DNA of 64,000 nt, from assembly GCA_030429705.1 (NCBI GenBank), contig JAUIES010000003.1, positions 186,001 to 250,000 on the forward strand, given 5' to 3'. Position 1 is the first letter of the stretch. Each line of letters begins with the position of its first letter. Shown one piece after another: positions 26,310 to 36,000 of the stretch. This DNA is from Phycisphaerae bacterium (GTDB lineage Bacteria; Planctomycetota; Phycisphaerae; Phycisphaerales; UBA1924). The notes beneath the pieces are model-generated. The model did no database searches, had not been told where the DNA came from, and was given only the letters and a program-made list of their open reading frames with translations. Position numbers and translations under genes: made by a program.

Positions 26310-27677
26310 ATGACTGTTCAGGTGCACTGGCATGAAGGGTTGTTTCTTCAGCCGCATCATCTTCAGGCGATGCAGCGTCAGTTGATGACGCGCATGACGA
26401 CGGAGCGCCGTTTGTCGTGGGCGTATCCGTATGGTGTGATTGAAGCCAAACTGTCAACTGATGAACTCGAGAACATGCGACTGCGGTTTGACCGGTTGCA
26501 TGTGATCATGCCCAGCGGGCTGGAGATCATCGTCCCTGACAATGCCGACTTGCCTGCGCTCGACATCGAAGAGATGTTCAACGCGAGTACGGCGCCGTTC
26601 ACGGTCAGTTTGGCGGTGCCTTTGTGGTACGCCAAGCGAGCGAACGCGTTTGAAATCGGCGGGGAAGCCGACTGGCGTGTCAAACGGCTGTTCCGCGTCA
26701 CTGAAGTTGACCACGCTGACGAGAACACAGGCGAGAACGCACAGACCATCATCATGCGGCGTATCAACGCGCGGCTGTTGTTTCCTGAAGACGATCGCAG
26801 CGACATGGAGACGGTGCCGTTGCTGCGGATCATGCACGCAGCGGGTGAAGAGTCTGGTGTGCCTCGGCTGGATGCGACATTTGTACCGCCTTGCATGCTG
26901 TTGAGCGGTTCATCGGTATTGCGAGAGACCTTGCGCGATATCGCAAATCAGGTCGAAGCAGCACGAAAAGAAGCGGTCCAATTGCTCACGCGCGGCGGGT
27001 TCAATGCAGAAGCGATTCGTGGTGCTTTGGTGCCTCAGATGATGAGGCTGCAGACACTGAATCAGTACGCGGGTCGGCTGAGCGCTCTGGTGCATGCTCC
27101 AGGGGGCGTGTCGCCATTCGACATGTATCTTGAGTTGCGCGGGCTGCTTGGTGAGTTGGCAAGTCTGGTGCCGGATGTAGATCCGTTCGAGGCTCCCAAG
27201 TATGACCATGACAATCCTGCGGTTGCGTTCCTGACGATTTGCGATCGCATACGGACGCTGCTGCGAGGCGAGGGCGCGACGACCTGGATTCGAGTTCCAT
27301 TCTCGATGGAGAAAGGGATCTATGTCGCGGCGCTTGAAGACAAGCATATCGATGGGCCGAACGAGTATTTCCTAGGTATCAAGACGCGGCGCGATCCGCG
27401 CGAACTTGCGAAGTTGGTCGAAGATCAGGATGAGTTCAAGTTGATCGCGACAAGTATGGCTCGTACGCGTGTGCGCGGCGTGAAGTTGCAGGAAGAGCGA
27501 CATCCCCCGATGCAGTTGCCTGCACAGGTGGGGCTGCACTACTACCGGCTGGGCCGAAGCGAAAGCCAACGGATGTGGGAAAAGATCAAGGGTGAACGGT
27601 CAATCGCGGTGAATTTCCAGGGCGTTGATTCTTCCGGTTTCGATGAAGTGGTTCTGTACATGACCGTGCCTGGATGA
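26310..27677 (+). CDS. tssK: T6SS baseplate protein TssK
   Basis: 455 residues. It opens MTVQVHWHEGLFLQPHHLQA, the hallmark of TssK (VasE/ImpJ). It continues with LSWAYPYGVIEAKLSTDELE, the MPSGLEIIVPD strand and VAALEDKHIDGPNEYFLGIK, and ends in a C-terminal beta domain. TssK is a trimer that links the baseplate (TssFGE) to the TssL-TssM membrane complex. GGAGG lies 11 bases before the ATG at 26310; TTG codons just upstream are less likely because the family starts here. It is followed by tssL after 13 bases. Confidence 0.95.
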   Translation: MTVQVHWHEGLFLQPHHLQAMQRQLMTRMTTERRLSWAYPYGVIEAKLSTDELENMRLRFDRLHVIMPSGLEIIVPDNADLPALDIEEMFNASTAPFTVSLAVPLWYAKRANAFEIGGEADWRVKRLFRVTEVDHADENTGENAQTIIMRRINARLLFPEDDRSDMETVPLLRIMHAAGEESGVPRLDATFVPPCMLLSGSSVLRETLRDIANQVEAARKEAVQLLTRGGFNAEAIRGALVPQMMRLQTLNQYAGRLSALVHAPGGVSPFDMYLELRGLLGELASLVPDVDPFEAPKYDHDNPAVAFLTICDRIRTLLRGEGATTWIRVPFSMEKGIYVAALEDKHIDGPNEYFLGIKTRRDPRELAKLVEDQDEFKLIATSMARTRVRGVKLQEERHPPMQLPAQVGLHYYRLGRSESQRMWEKIKGERSIAVNFQGVDSSGFDEVVLYMTVPG

Positions 27678-27690
27678 GTGAGGAATGACG

Positions 27691-28413
27691 ATGCGCAACA
27701 TGATGCGGCTGCACGAACTTTGTGATCCGCTTTTTCAATATGTTTGTCGGTTGAATCGATCCGCTCGCAAGGGTGTGGGGCTTGAACCGAATCTGGTTCG
27801 AACGGATATTCAGGCGACATTCAGTGAAATGCGATCGAAAGCGTCGAGCGAAGCCGGGCTCGTGGACCAGTTCGCGAAGGTCGAGCTTGCTTTGATTTAC
27901 TTCGTCGATTTTATGATCAAAGAAAGCAGTCTTGCATTTGCTGGTGAGTGGAAGGAACTCGCTCATGATCAGGGCAAGATGGCGGGCGACGAAGAGTTTT
28001 TTGATCTGTTGGACGACACGCTGCGCGACCCGAGCGAAGCGGCTTCAGAGCGATTGACGGTCTATTACACCTGCCTTGGACTTGGGTTCACGGGGTTTTA
28101 TACCGGTCAGCCGGAGTATCTGCGCAAGAAGATGATGGAGATCCAGGCGCGTGTGCGCGGGGTGATGGATCAGGATGTGGCAGCACGCATCTGTCCGGAA
28201 GCGTACGACCATGTTGATACGCGCCCGTTGAACCTTCCGCCACTGCGCAACTTGAAGGGCATGGTGATCGTGCTCATTGCGGTGGTGGTCGGGGTCTTGT
28301 TGGCGAACTGGTGGATGTACAAGGAAGCCGCCCGTGAGCTGGACGGTTCTTTGAAGACCATTCTCGATGTCCGCGACAAGTATGTTGAAGATGCCAAGGT
28401 CGAGTCTGAATGA
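27691..28413 (+). CDS. tssL: T6SS membrane protein TssL (DotU family)
   Basis: 240 residues. The cytoplasmic hook domain shows MRLHELCDPLFQYVCRLNRS, VELALIYFVDFMIKE, FFDLLDDTLRDPSEAASERL and YYTCLGLGFTGFYTGQPEYL, which is the DotU signature region. One C-terminal TM helix (MVIVLIAVVVGVLLANWWMY, about 193-212) and a short periplasmic tail end it. There is no OmpA/peptidoglycan-binding extension, so cell-wall anchoring must come from another protein. The start at 27691 is preferred to 27685 because GAGG is 7 bases upstream. Confidence 0.95.
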   Translation: MRNMMRLHELCDPLFQYVCRLNRSARKGVGLEPNLVRTDIQATFSEMRSKASSEAGLVDQFAKVELALIYFVDFMIKESSLAFAGEWKELAHDQGKMAGDEEFFDLLDDTLRDPSEAASERLTVYYTCLGLGFTGFYTGQPEYLRKKMMEIQARVRGVMDQDVAARICPEAYDHVDTRPLNLPPLRNLKGMVIVLIAVVVGVLLANWWMYKEAARELDGSLKTILDVRDKYVEDAKVESE

Positions 28414-28444
28414 TGATCAGCCATAGCGCTGATGGAGCGATGTG

Positions 28445-31400
28445 ATGGGCAGTTTATCGATGTTTCTGAATCTTCCGATGCCGGTCAAGGCGGCGATCTT
28501 CGTCGTCACTGGTGGCGGAATTATGGGTCTGATGTACATCTTGATGATGTCGGGCATCATTCAGGGTTCTCTCGGATACCTGTTGCTCATTGCCATGGCG
28601 ATCGCGGCAGCGGTGTTTGGTATCTACAAGTTTTTCTCCAAACGGATGGAGAAGCGCAAGGCCAAGCCGTTTGAGCAGAAAATGGCGGACAGCGCTTCGG
28701 CGACCCCGACCGGTGTGAGCGATCCGAACAGCCGGGCAAAACTTGATGATCTGCGCAAGCGATTTGAAGAGGGGATTCAAGTCTTTAAAGAGCACGGCAA
28801 GGATCTGTATACCATGCCTTGGTATGTCATTGTCGGTGAGCCCGGCTCAGGCAAGACGGAAGCCATGCGACACAGCAATGTCGGCTTCCCCCCCGGGCTT
28901 CAGGATCAGTTGCAGGGCGTTGGCGGGACGGTCAACATGCACTGGTGGTTCACCAACCAGTCCGTCATGATCGACACCGCCGGACGCTTGATGTTTGACG
29001 ACATCGAGCCGGGCAATGTGAATGAGTGGGGCGAGTTTCTCAAGATGCTGCGAACGGCAAGGCCGAATTGCCCACTCAACGGCATGCTGCTCGTCATTCC
29101 GGCTGACAGTCTGATCAAAGACTCGGCGAACGACCTTGAACGCAAGGGCGGCAAAATCGCCCAGCAACTCGACAATATTCAGCGAGCACTTGGTGTCCGA
29201 TTCCCAGTGTATATCGTGATCAGCAAAGCGGACCGTATCAACGGCTTCCGCGAGTTCTTCGAGGAGTTAACCGACCCGGTCATGCAGATGCAGATGATGG
29301 GTTGGACGAATCCGAACGATCTGGATACGCCGTTTGATCCTTCGATGGTCGAGCAGCATCTCAAGAGTGTGCGTGAGCGATTGGTTCGACGGCGATTCTC
29401 ACTTCTGGCTGACCCGGTTAACTCGGATGATCCGATGGGCCAACGGATCGATCAGGTTGATGCGCTCTATGCATTCCCGGACAGTTTGGTGAAGTTGTCG
29501 CCGCGCCTTCGCCGGTATCTCGAGATGGTGTTCGTGGCGGGTGAATGGTCGCAGAAGCCATTGTTCCTGCGCGGGATTTACTTCACGAGTTCGATGCGTG
29601 AAGGCGATGCGCTTGATGCGGATCTGGCGGATGTGCTCGGCGTGCAGGTCGATGCGCTGCGCGAGGGGAAACTCTGGGAGCGCGATCGCAGTTACTTCCT
29701 CAAGGATGTCTTCATGGAGAAGGTTTTCCGCGAGAAGGGGCTGGTGACGCGTGAGTCAAATGTTGGCAAGAGTCGTCGGCGTCAGTCGGTGATCTTGCTG
29801 ACCGCGGGCACCTTGTTGGCGGTTGGCGCAGGTCTGTGGACCTATTTCGCATCGGCGAGGCTTGAGCAGAGCATCGATGGGACCAGTCGAGACATGGCTG
29901 CGATTGCGGAGATGATCAGTCCGGATCTTGTCAACGATAATGACCGTCAGACCAGGCCATCGGTTGCTCTGGTTCAACCGTTCTCGGGGTTTTATCTTGG
30001 TGTACCCACCGCGGGCGAATCGGGCGGGCTCACAAGGATCAAGTTACAGCGTGATGCGAAATTTCGCGCAGACAGCGGCATCAAGAAGGACCCGATCTTC
30101 TGGTTTGCCTCGGCAGCAACCGGAGACCTCAGTGAACGGCTGAAGGAAGCTCAGTCATTCTTGTTCGATCAGTATGCGCTTCGTGCATTTGTCAATGAAG
30201 CTCGCGCTCGGATTGGCAAACCTCATCGACTCAACTCCGATGCACAACGCATGTCGGATGCCGAGCTTCTCGGTGTTGATCGAGGTGCCGAGTGGTGGTC
30301 TGACCACGCTGTGGATGCGCTGACCTCACTGCTTGAGATTGAAAGCGTCGGTACTGATGAAAAATTGGTGCTGAGTGAGGTAGATTATCGTCGGTGGCTC
30401 GAAAGTTTCTCGAATTACCCTTCTCAGTTGCCGGGAGAGTATCGTCGCTTTTTGCAGAGCGAGGATGAAGATAAAACGCTTGGTTGGGAAAATCTCACGG
30501 AAGAGGACAAGACCTTCCTGGTGGGGGTTCTGTTTGAAAGATTTGGTGCCGAAGGCGATGGCTTGGCCGAAGCCCTCGGCGGTGGAACCGAACAGTCGCA
30601 AGAAGTCATTCGACGAGGTGTCGAGTCATTTCAATTGTCGTGGACTGGTGGAGACGGCGGGCAGGCGACGCTCCTGAGTCTTTTGAATTCGTTTTCGGAA
30701 GCGGCGCGAGCGTATCAGACTGCCGAGTCGGCCGTCATTCGCTTTACAGGTTTTGAAAACGCGCAAACCAGCACTGCGTTTGAGTCTGCTCGGGATGAAT
30801 GGTCTGGACTGGTCACGGCTTTGCATGATGAGCGTGTTGAGCTCGAGGCGGTTTTGAATACAACCGTTGCGAAACGATCTTCAGCGGGAGCCGCTCAAGA
30901 AAGCACACTCCTTGAGAATCTCATGCAGTGGACCAGTACGAATCTGAAAACTGAAGCGAAGCAGCGGGCGACCCAGGTTGCAAACGACCGTTTTGGTCAA
31001 CTGGCTCAGGCGATCCCTGAGACGCTCACAGTTGAAGATGAGGGCTCGGCGAAGTTCCTGGCAGAAATGCGTCAGTCGCTAGAGACCGCGCGTCTCGCGT
31101 ACCTCGCCTCGGTTGATGAGGAGATCGACAATGCAATGAGCGCGTTGATTGGCGACGGGAACGGTTCGTCAGGGCTCATCGCTACGCTGATCAAGTCGGG
31201 CGATTCGAATAATGTGTTGTATGTCGAACGACTGACCGCTATCGATGCGGTCCGTGATTACATCACCAAGCCGGTGACGAGTGCGCCGGATGTCGCGGCG
31301 TTTGCATCCGCCATCGACACGCTGTCAAGTCACATCAAAGAAGAGCAAAACAAGCTTCCCGCGTCCGGCGAAGATTCGCGTGCGGGATTGACCGGGTCAG

Positions 31401-32998
31401 TCACACGCAATGGGCTGTCAGCGTATCAAGCCTATATCGCCACGCACTGGGTGAAATCGAAGTTGAACGAGTTGCCAGACACGGACTTCGCTCAGGTTGT
31501 CAAGGAAAGGGCCGAAGATCCGAACACGCCTCGTCGAGGGGCTGACTTTAATTTGTCAGTTTTCCCTTGGCTTGGCGATCGGAATAGTCGACTTGAGCCC
31601 TCGTTCGATGATGTCGTGGCAGCCGATGTCCTCACCATCGTCGGCAATCTGGGGCGCATCATCGAAAGCGACACACGACTTCTTGATGTTGATGAGTTGA
31701 GTTCGAATTGGCAAACCGTTTCTGCGTTGGTCGATGTTTACAGAGCCGCATATATCGGCTATTGGATGACGGAAGTACCTAAAAAGTACAAACCGACGCC
31801 GACTGACGGATCATCACAAGCTTGGGCCAACGCGATCAAGACGATCTCTATGAATCAGGACCAGGTGTTTGAAGGCATCTATTCGATTACCAACCGATCT
31901 ATCGAAGCGCTGCAAGCCGTTGAGATGTCGCCCACAGCGGGCAGTGCGGTTCAAAAGTATCTCGCGACGCTCGAATTGGATGCACTTGGTTTCAAAGTCG
32001 GGAGTCTTGAGAAAGGCGTTGGTCGCGTCGCTGCCTCGGAGATGATCTACCGATGGACCAGGCTGACTGACAACTTCCAGGCAGCGTGGCGAGATTTACG
32101 CGAGGACCTGGATGCACCCGGTGAGAATATTCGAAGCACCTACTTTGCTGCTTGTGTCGAGGCACCAACAACACCGGCTCGCGTCTATTGGGCGGGTGTT
32201 GCCGAGATCATGCTCAAAGCCGTTCAAATCAGTGTTGATGCGGACGGTACGGCGAAGCGTGACGCAGTCTGGGCGCTGGGCAAGAAGTTCCCGATCTCGA
32301 GGGATGGGTCAAATGTCGGCGAGATGACAGCTGACGAATTTGAGTCGTTTCAAGATCTTGTTGCATGGTTTGACAGCGCGGTGACCGCAGAACGGGCTGC
32401 GGTGGGCAGCCCTGTGACAGGGTTGCCGCCGAGTGTCGCCAGAATGCTCGACGCGGTTCGCAGGGGGCAAACGCTGCAAGATCGAGACAAGGAAGTGCTC
32501 AGCGGAGCCAAAGATGTGGTTCGTTGGATTCAAGGGCTCAATGAGGGGGGGAGTCAGGGATTGACGATCCACCTCGTTCAACTTGATGATGAAGTTCAGT
32601 TTCGCGAGAATCATCAGTATGTGCGCATTCTGCGCGGCAACCAACCTGTCGAAGTTGGCGATGGCGAAAAGCCGGGGCAGCGACAGGGCACCTACCGAAC
32701 CGTACGAAGTGAAACGACTGAAGCGCTGTTGACACTGCCCGTGCCATCTGAAGGCGCTCCTATCGATTTCCTGTTCTGGGCGAACTCGCAAGAGTTTCGG
32801 CCGGATGGTCAACCAAAGGCAAGAGGCTCGTTGTCGATGCCGTGGCATGGCTTGCGTGCGATTTCGGATGGGCGACTGGTTGATGGGAATTGGGTTGTTC
32901 CGCTGCGCATGGAATCTGGTGCGGGGCCGTTCAGTGTTCGCGTCGGTGGGCTGACCGCACCGCCTGACTCGTGGCCGACGCTTGCGGATTGGGACTGA
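28445..32998 (+). CDS. tssM: T6SS inner-membrane protein TssM (IcmF family)
   Basis: 1,517 residues. Two N-terminal TM helices are followed by a cytoplasmic NTPase domain with Walker A GEPGSGKT (about residue 130) and DTAGRLM as the Walker B region. It continues LVIPADSLIKDSANDLERKG and YIVISKADRI (NKxD-like). A third TM (ILLTAGTLLAVGAGLWTYFA, about 437-457) precedes a large periplasmic domain of about 1,050 residues. TssM spans the envelope and binds TssJ and TssL. Length is slightly above the usual 1,100-1,300, mostly in the periplasmic part. GGAG lies 7 bases before the ATG at 28445. It is followed by the tagF-like gene after 28 bases. Confidence 0.95.
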   Translation: MGSLSMFLNLPMPVKAAIFVVTGGGIMGLMYILMMSGIIQGSLGYLLLIAMAIAAAVFGIYKFFSKRMEKRKAKPFEQKMADSASATPTGVSDPNSRAKLDDLRKRFEEGIQVFKEHGKDLYTMPWYVIVGEPGSGKTEAMRHSNVGFPPGLQDQLQGVGGTVNMHWWFTNQSVMIDTAGRLMFDDIEPGNVNEWGEFLKMLRTARPNCPLNGMLLVIPADSLIKDSANDLERKGGKIAQQLDNIQRALGVRFPVYIVISKADRINGFREFFEELTDPVMQMQMMGWTNPNDLDTPFDPSMVEQHLKSVRERLVRRRFSLLADPVNSDDPMGQRIDQVDALYAFPDSLVKLSPRLRRYLEMVFVAGEWSQKPLFLRGIYFTSSMREGDALDADLADVLGVQVDALREGKLWERDRSYFLKDVFMEKVFREKGLVTRESNVGKSRRRQSVILLTAGTLLAVGAGLWTYFASARLEQSIDGTSRDMAAIAEMISPDLVNDNDRQTRPSVALVQPFSGFYLGVPTAGESGGLTRIKLQRDAKFRADSGIKKDPIFWFASAATGDLSERLKEAQSFLFDQYALRAFVNEARARIGKPHRLNSDAQRMSDAELLGVDRGAEWWSDHAVDALTSLLEIESVGTDEKLVLSEVDYRRWLESFSNYPSQLPGEYRRFLQSEDEDKTLGWENLTEEDKTFLVGVLFERFGAEGDGLAEALGGGTEQSQEVIRRGVESFQLSWTGGDGGQATLLSLLNSFSEAARAYQTAESAVIRFTGFENAQTSTAFESARDEWSGLVTALHDERVELEAVLNTTVAKRSSAGAAQESTLLENLMQWTSTNLKTEAKQRATQVANDRFGQLAQAIPETLTVEDEGSAKFLAEMRQSLETARLAYLASVDEEIDNAMSALIGDGNGSSGLIATLIKSGDSNNVLYVERLTAIDAVRDYITKPVTSAPDVAAFASAIDTLSSHIKEEQNKLPASGEDSRAGLTGSVTRNGLSAYQAYIATHWVKSKLNELPDTDFAQVVKERAEDPNTPRRGADFNLSVFPWLGDRNSRLEPSFDDVVAADVLTIVGNLGRIIESDTRLLDVDELSSNWQTVSALVDVYRAAYIGYWMTEVPKKYKPTPTDGSSQAWANAIKTISMNQDQVFEGIYSITNRSIEALQAVEMSPTAGSAVQKYLATLELDALGFKVGSLEKGVGRVAASEMIYRWTRLTDNFQAAWRDLREDLDAPGENIRSTYFAACVEAPTTPARVYWAGVAEIMLKAVQISVDADGTAKRDAVWALGKKFPISRDGSNVGEMTADEFESFQDLVAWFDSAVTAERAAVGSPVTGLPPSVARMLDAVRRGQTLQDRDKEVLSGAKDVVRWIQGLNEGGSQGLTIHLVQLDDEVQFRENHQYVRILRGNQPVEVGDGEKPGQRQGTYRTVRSETTEALLTLPVPSEGAPIDFLFWANSQEFRPDGQPKARGSLSMPWHGLRAISDGRLVDGNWVVPLRMESGAGPFSVRVGGLTAPPDSWPTLADWD

Positions 32999-33026
32999 AC
33001 ACAGGCATCGACCGGGGACTGAACAG

Positions 33027-36000
33027 ATGAGTGATGAACAGGGCCGCATCTGGGTAGGAGCATTCGGGAAACACCCCGGATGGGATGACCACATTGCGGA
33101 CCAGGGTCTTGAGACCGAGTTGCTCACACGGGTCAAGCGTTTGCTGTATCTCGAGGGCATCGGCGGCAATATCGATTCTGGTGCCTGGGCTGAGCTCGAT
33201 CCGGATGAGCATCTTGATGGATTTGACCATGTTTTTCTGTGGCGTTGGGCGGGGGGGCTGGTCGCTGGTCGGCTCTGGAGTTCGAGCGACGGGAAAGGGC
33301 GAACGCGATATCCGATGATCGTGTGTGCTCATTGTCGAGGTCTTGCAGGTGAATGGGTCGCTGGACCCTGTCTGGATGCTCTTGACGACCTGGCGACCAA
33401 TTGTCGGGCCGCAACTGACGCCGCGGGTGTGATGACGGCTGTTGACGATGCTCGGCGAAACCTGCGTTCGGCGGCCGCGACCGCTCCACTGGCATCGACC
33501 GAGCCACTTTCCACGCCCGCTGCACTTGCTCAGATTGCTGATTGTGAACAAATGAATGCTGAAGCGCTCAGTCGGGTTGTGTATCAACTCGAGCGTGAGT
33601 TCAGTTCGTTCCTTCTGACCGATTTGGACAGCGGCACACGCTCGCGGACGATTGATGTGCGACCTCGCCATATGCGTGTTCCGGCGTGCAGAGATCGTTC
33701 TGGGGAAGCGTGTGATCTTTGGCTCCGTTTTCTGCTCGAACGAACAGACCCTGTGGCTCCGCTCGTCGCGATTGTGCGACGGGGTGAGGGCACTTGTGAT
33801 TTGATTGCGGGTGAGCCGACGCGTGGGCAGTTTGCCTGTTTGCAGTCTTCTCTCAAACGGGTGCCTTTGACAACCGAGATCCCGTACACCATCGATGAAG
33901 CATTTGCTGATCGCGTCTCGAAGCGAGTCGAGGCGGCTCGCACGGGTGATCTTCGCGATATTGATCCTGGGCACCTCGTCGAAGCGCCGACGCGAACGCT
34001 TCGTACACCCGTTGCTCCGGATCGATCGCAGATCAAGTTGATCGGCATGGTCGCTGCCGCAGTGATTGTCGTGTTCCTCCTGATCTTCGCAGTGATCAAG
34101 ATCGCGGGCAATAGTGGAGGTGGTGGCAGTGGAACACCAGACCGCGATCGCGCAACAAGCCGTTCTGATTCAGCCGTTGATGATGATGTATCGCCAGCGG
34201 TCTTGACTTCAGATGAGATCACGAAACGGGTGGAAGCGTTTCAGGATTGGAGTCGATCGTTTGGCAGTTGGTTCGGCCCGCTCGCGACTGTGAAGGGTTC
34301 AGACAGGGAGATTCTCGCTTCGGATGCCTACCTCAATGAGCATGTCCTCGCGCCGATCGAGCGTGCACGAGAAGCGGGGATTGTGTTCGACCCTCTTGGC
34401 GTGGTGAACAATCCGCCGCCGACTGTGTTTTCATTGGTATCCGATCCACCAGCAGAGGTCTCAACAACAGCGGTTTGGGATCGCACGCAACGAGCACAAT
34501 CAGTCATTGGCGAAGTCCGTGCTGGGCTCCTTGCCTGGCCGATTCGCGAGCGGGTGATGGCGCTAGCCGATCGGCTCGATGCGGCGGGTGTTGTTGCACC
34601 GGTCGCGGATCTCCGTGCGGCCGCCGAGGCAGCAAGTCCAAATGGCGGGGGGGCAATCATGCCGGCGATCGAAGCGCTGGTGCTCGCCGAAAACAATGCA
34701 GCGGTGCTTGATGCGGCCGATCGAATCGAATCGATCGTCGATGCAATCGAAGTCATGCGGACCTCTGATGATGCGGTTTTGCGGGAGGAAGCCGAGACGC
34801 TACACGCACTGCTTGAGGGTGTTCGCTCATCCGCAGATGTCACGCAGTTTGCCGAACGAGCGATTACGCTAAACGATGCCACGCAACTTGCGACTTCGAT
34901 CAGCAGTTTTGCGCGGACCGCGTTCGCCGATGTCGACACGACCGTGTTCGAGTCTCAGAGTGCTGCCCACACCGGTTCTGAGCGAGGAATCAAACGACTG
35001 CGACAGTGGCTCGCCGACGCGAAACGGCCGGAGATGCAAAAACTCGATCCCGCACTTGATCCAAGGCTGCACGCCGAAATCGAGACTCGTCTGGCCGAAC
35101 TCGATCACGCGTTGGGTCTGTTCGATGAACAGGGTCGGACAGCATATGCAGCGGAGATCGAATCGCTTGAGGCGAGACGAGCTGCTCTCGGCGAATCAGC
35201 TGCGACGATTCATGACCTCGCGTGGAACTCGAGCAACAGGGGCGGGATCGAGAGCGGCATGACCACGCTCGCCCGAGACATTGCTCGACTGGACCGAGAC
35301 ACGAACGATCTCCGAGCGGTGATCAGTGTCGACATTGCTGAGAAACTGGCAGACCTGCGTTCGCGCGACTTGGTTTCGACATCGGGCCTTGATGCGATCG
35401 ATGAGTTGTGGCGCATCGGCCGAAAAGCACTGCTCGAGCGGTACAGTCGCGATGACAATCATCTCGCCCTGTTTCGCGATGCACGAACGCTGCGGGAACG
35501 ATTGCAGCACCTCGAAGATACGACGCTGACGCTGCAGCGTGAGTTCGATCTGCCCGTGACCTGGGACCGCGGTGCCGTTCAAGCGCGCCAGGACAATGCT
35601 CGCAATAAAGCCGTGTCCACGCATGCTCGCGCGGTTTCGGCAGGTGCGATTGATGACGAGGGTTTCGAAGAGATCGTGTCATTGGTACGGTCATATACAG
35701 AGGACTCGCTCATCGATTTGGCAGCGTTGATTGACTCAATTGCGACTGTGCAATCACTGGTGGATGGTTTGCACGCATTCGATGAGGAGCCGCACAAGGG
35801 CGAATCGATGAGGGCGTTGCTCGCTTCGATGGGCGAAGAGCATGAGGCTGCTCGGCTGATTGCACCGGTGTTGTATCAAAGTATCGATGCCCTTCAGGCG
35901 GTCATGGATGCATCGCAAGAGCGCGATGAACTGGTATCCATCCTCAACGATTCACGAACAACTGACGCGTCCGCATTTGCTTCATGGCGAGCACTTAGCG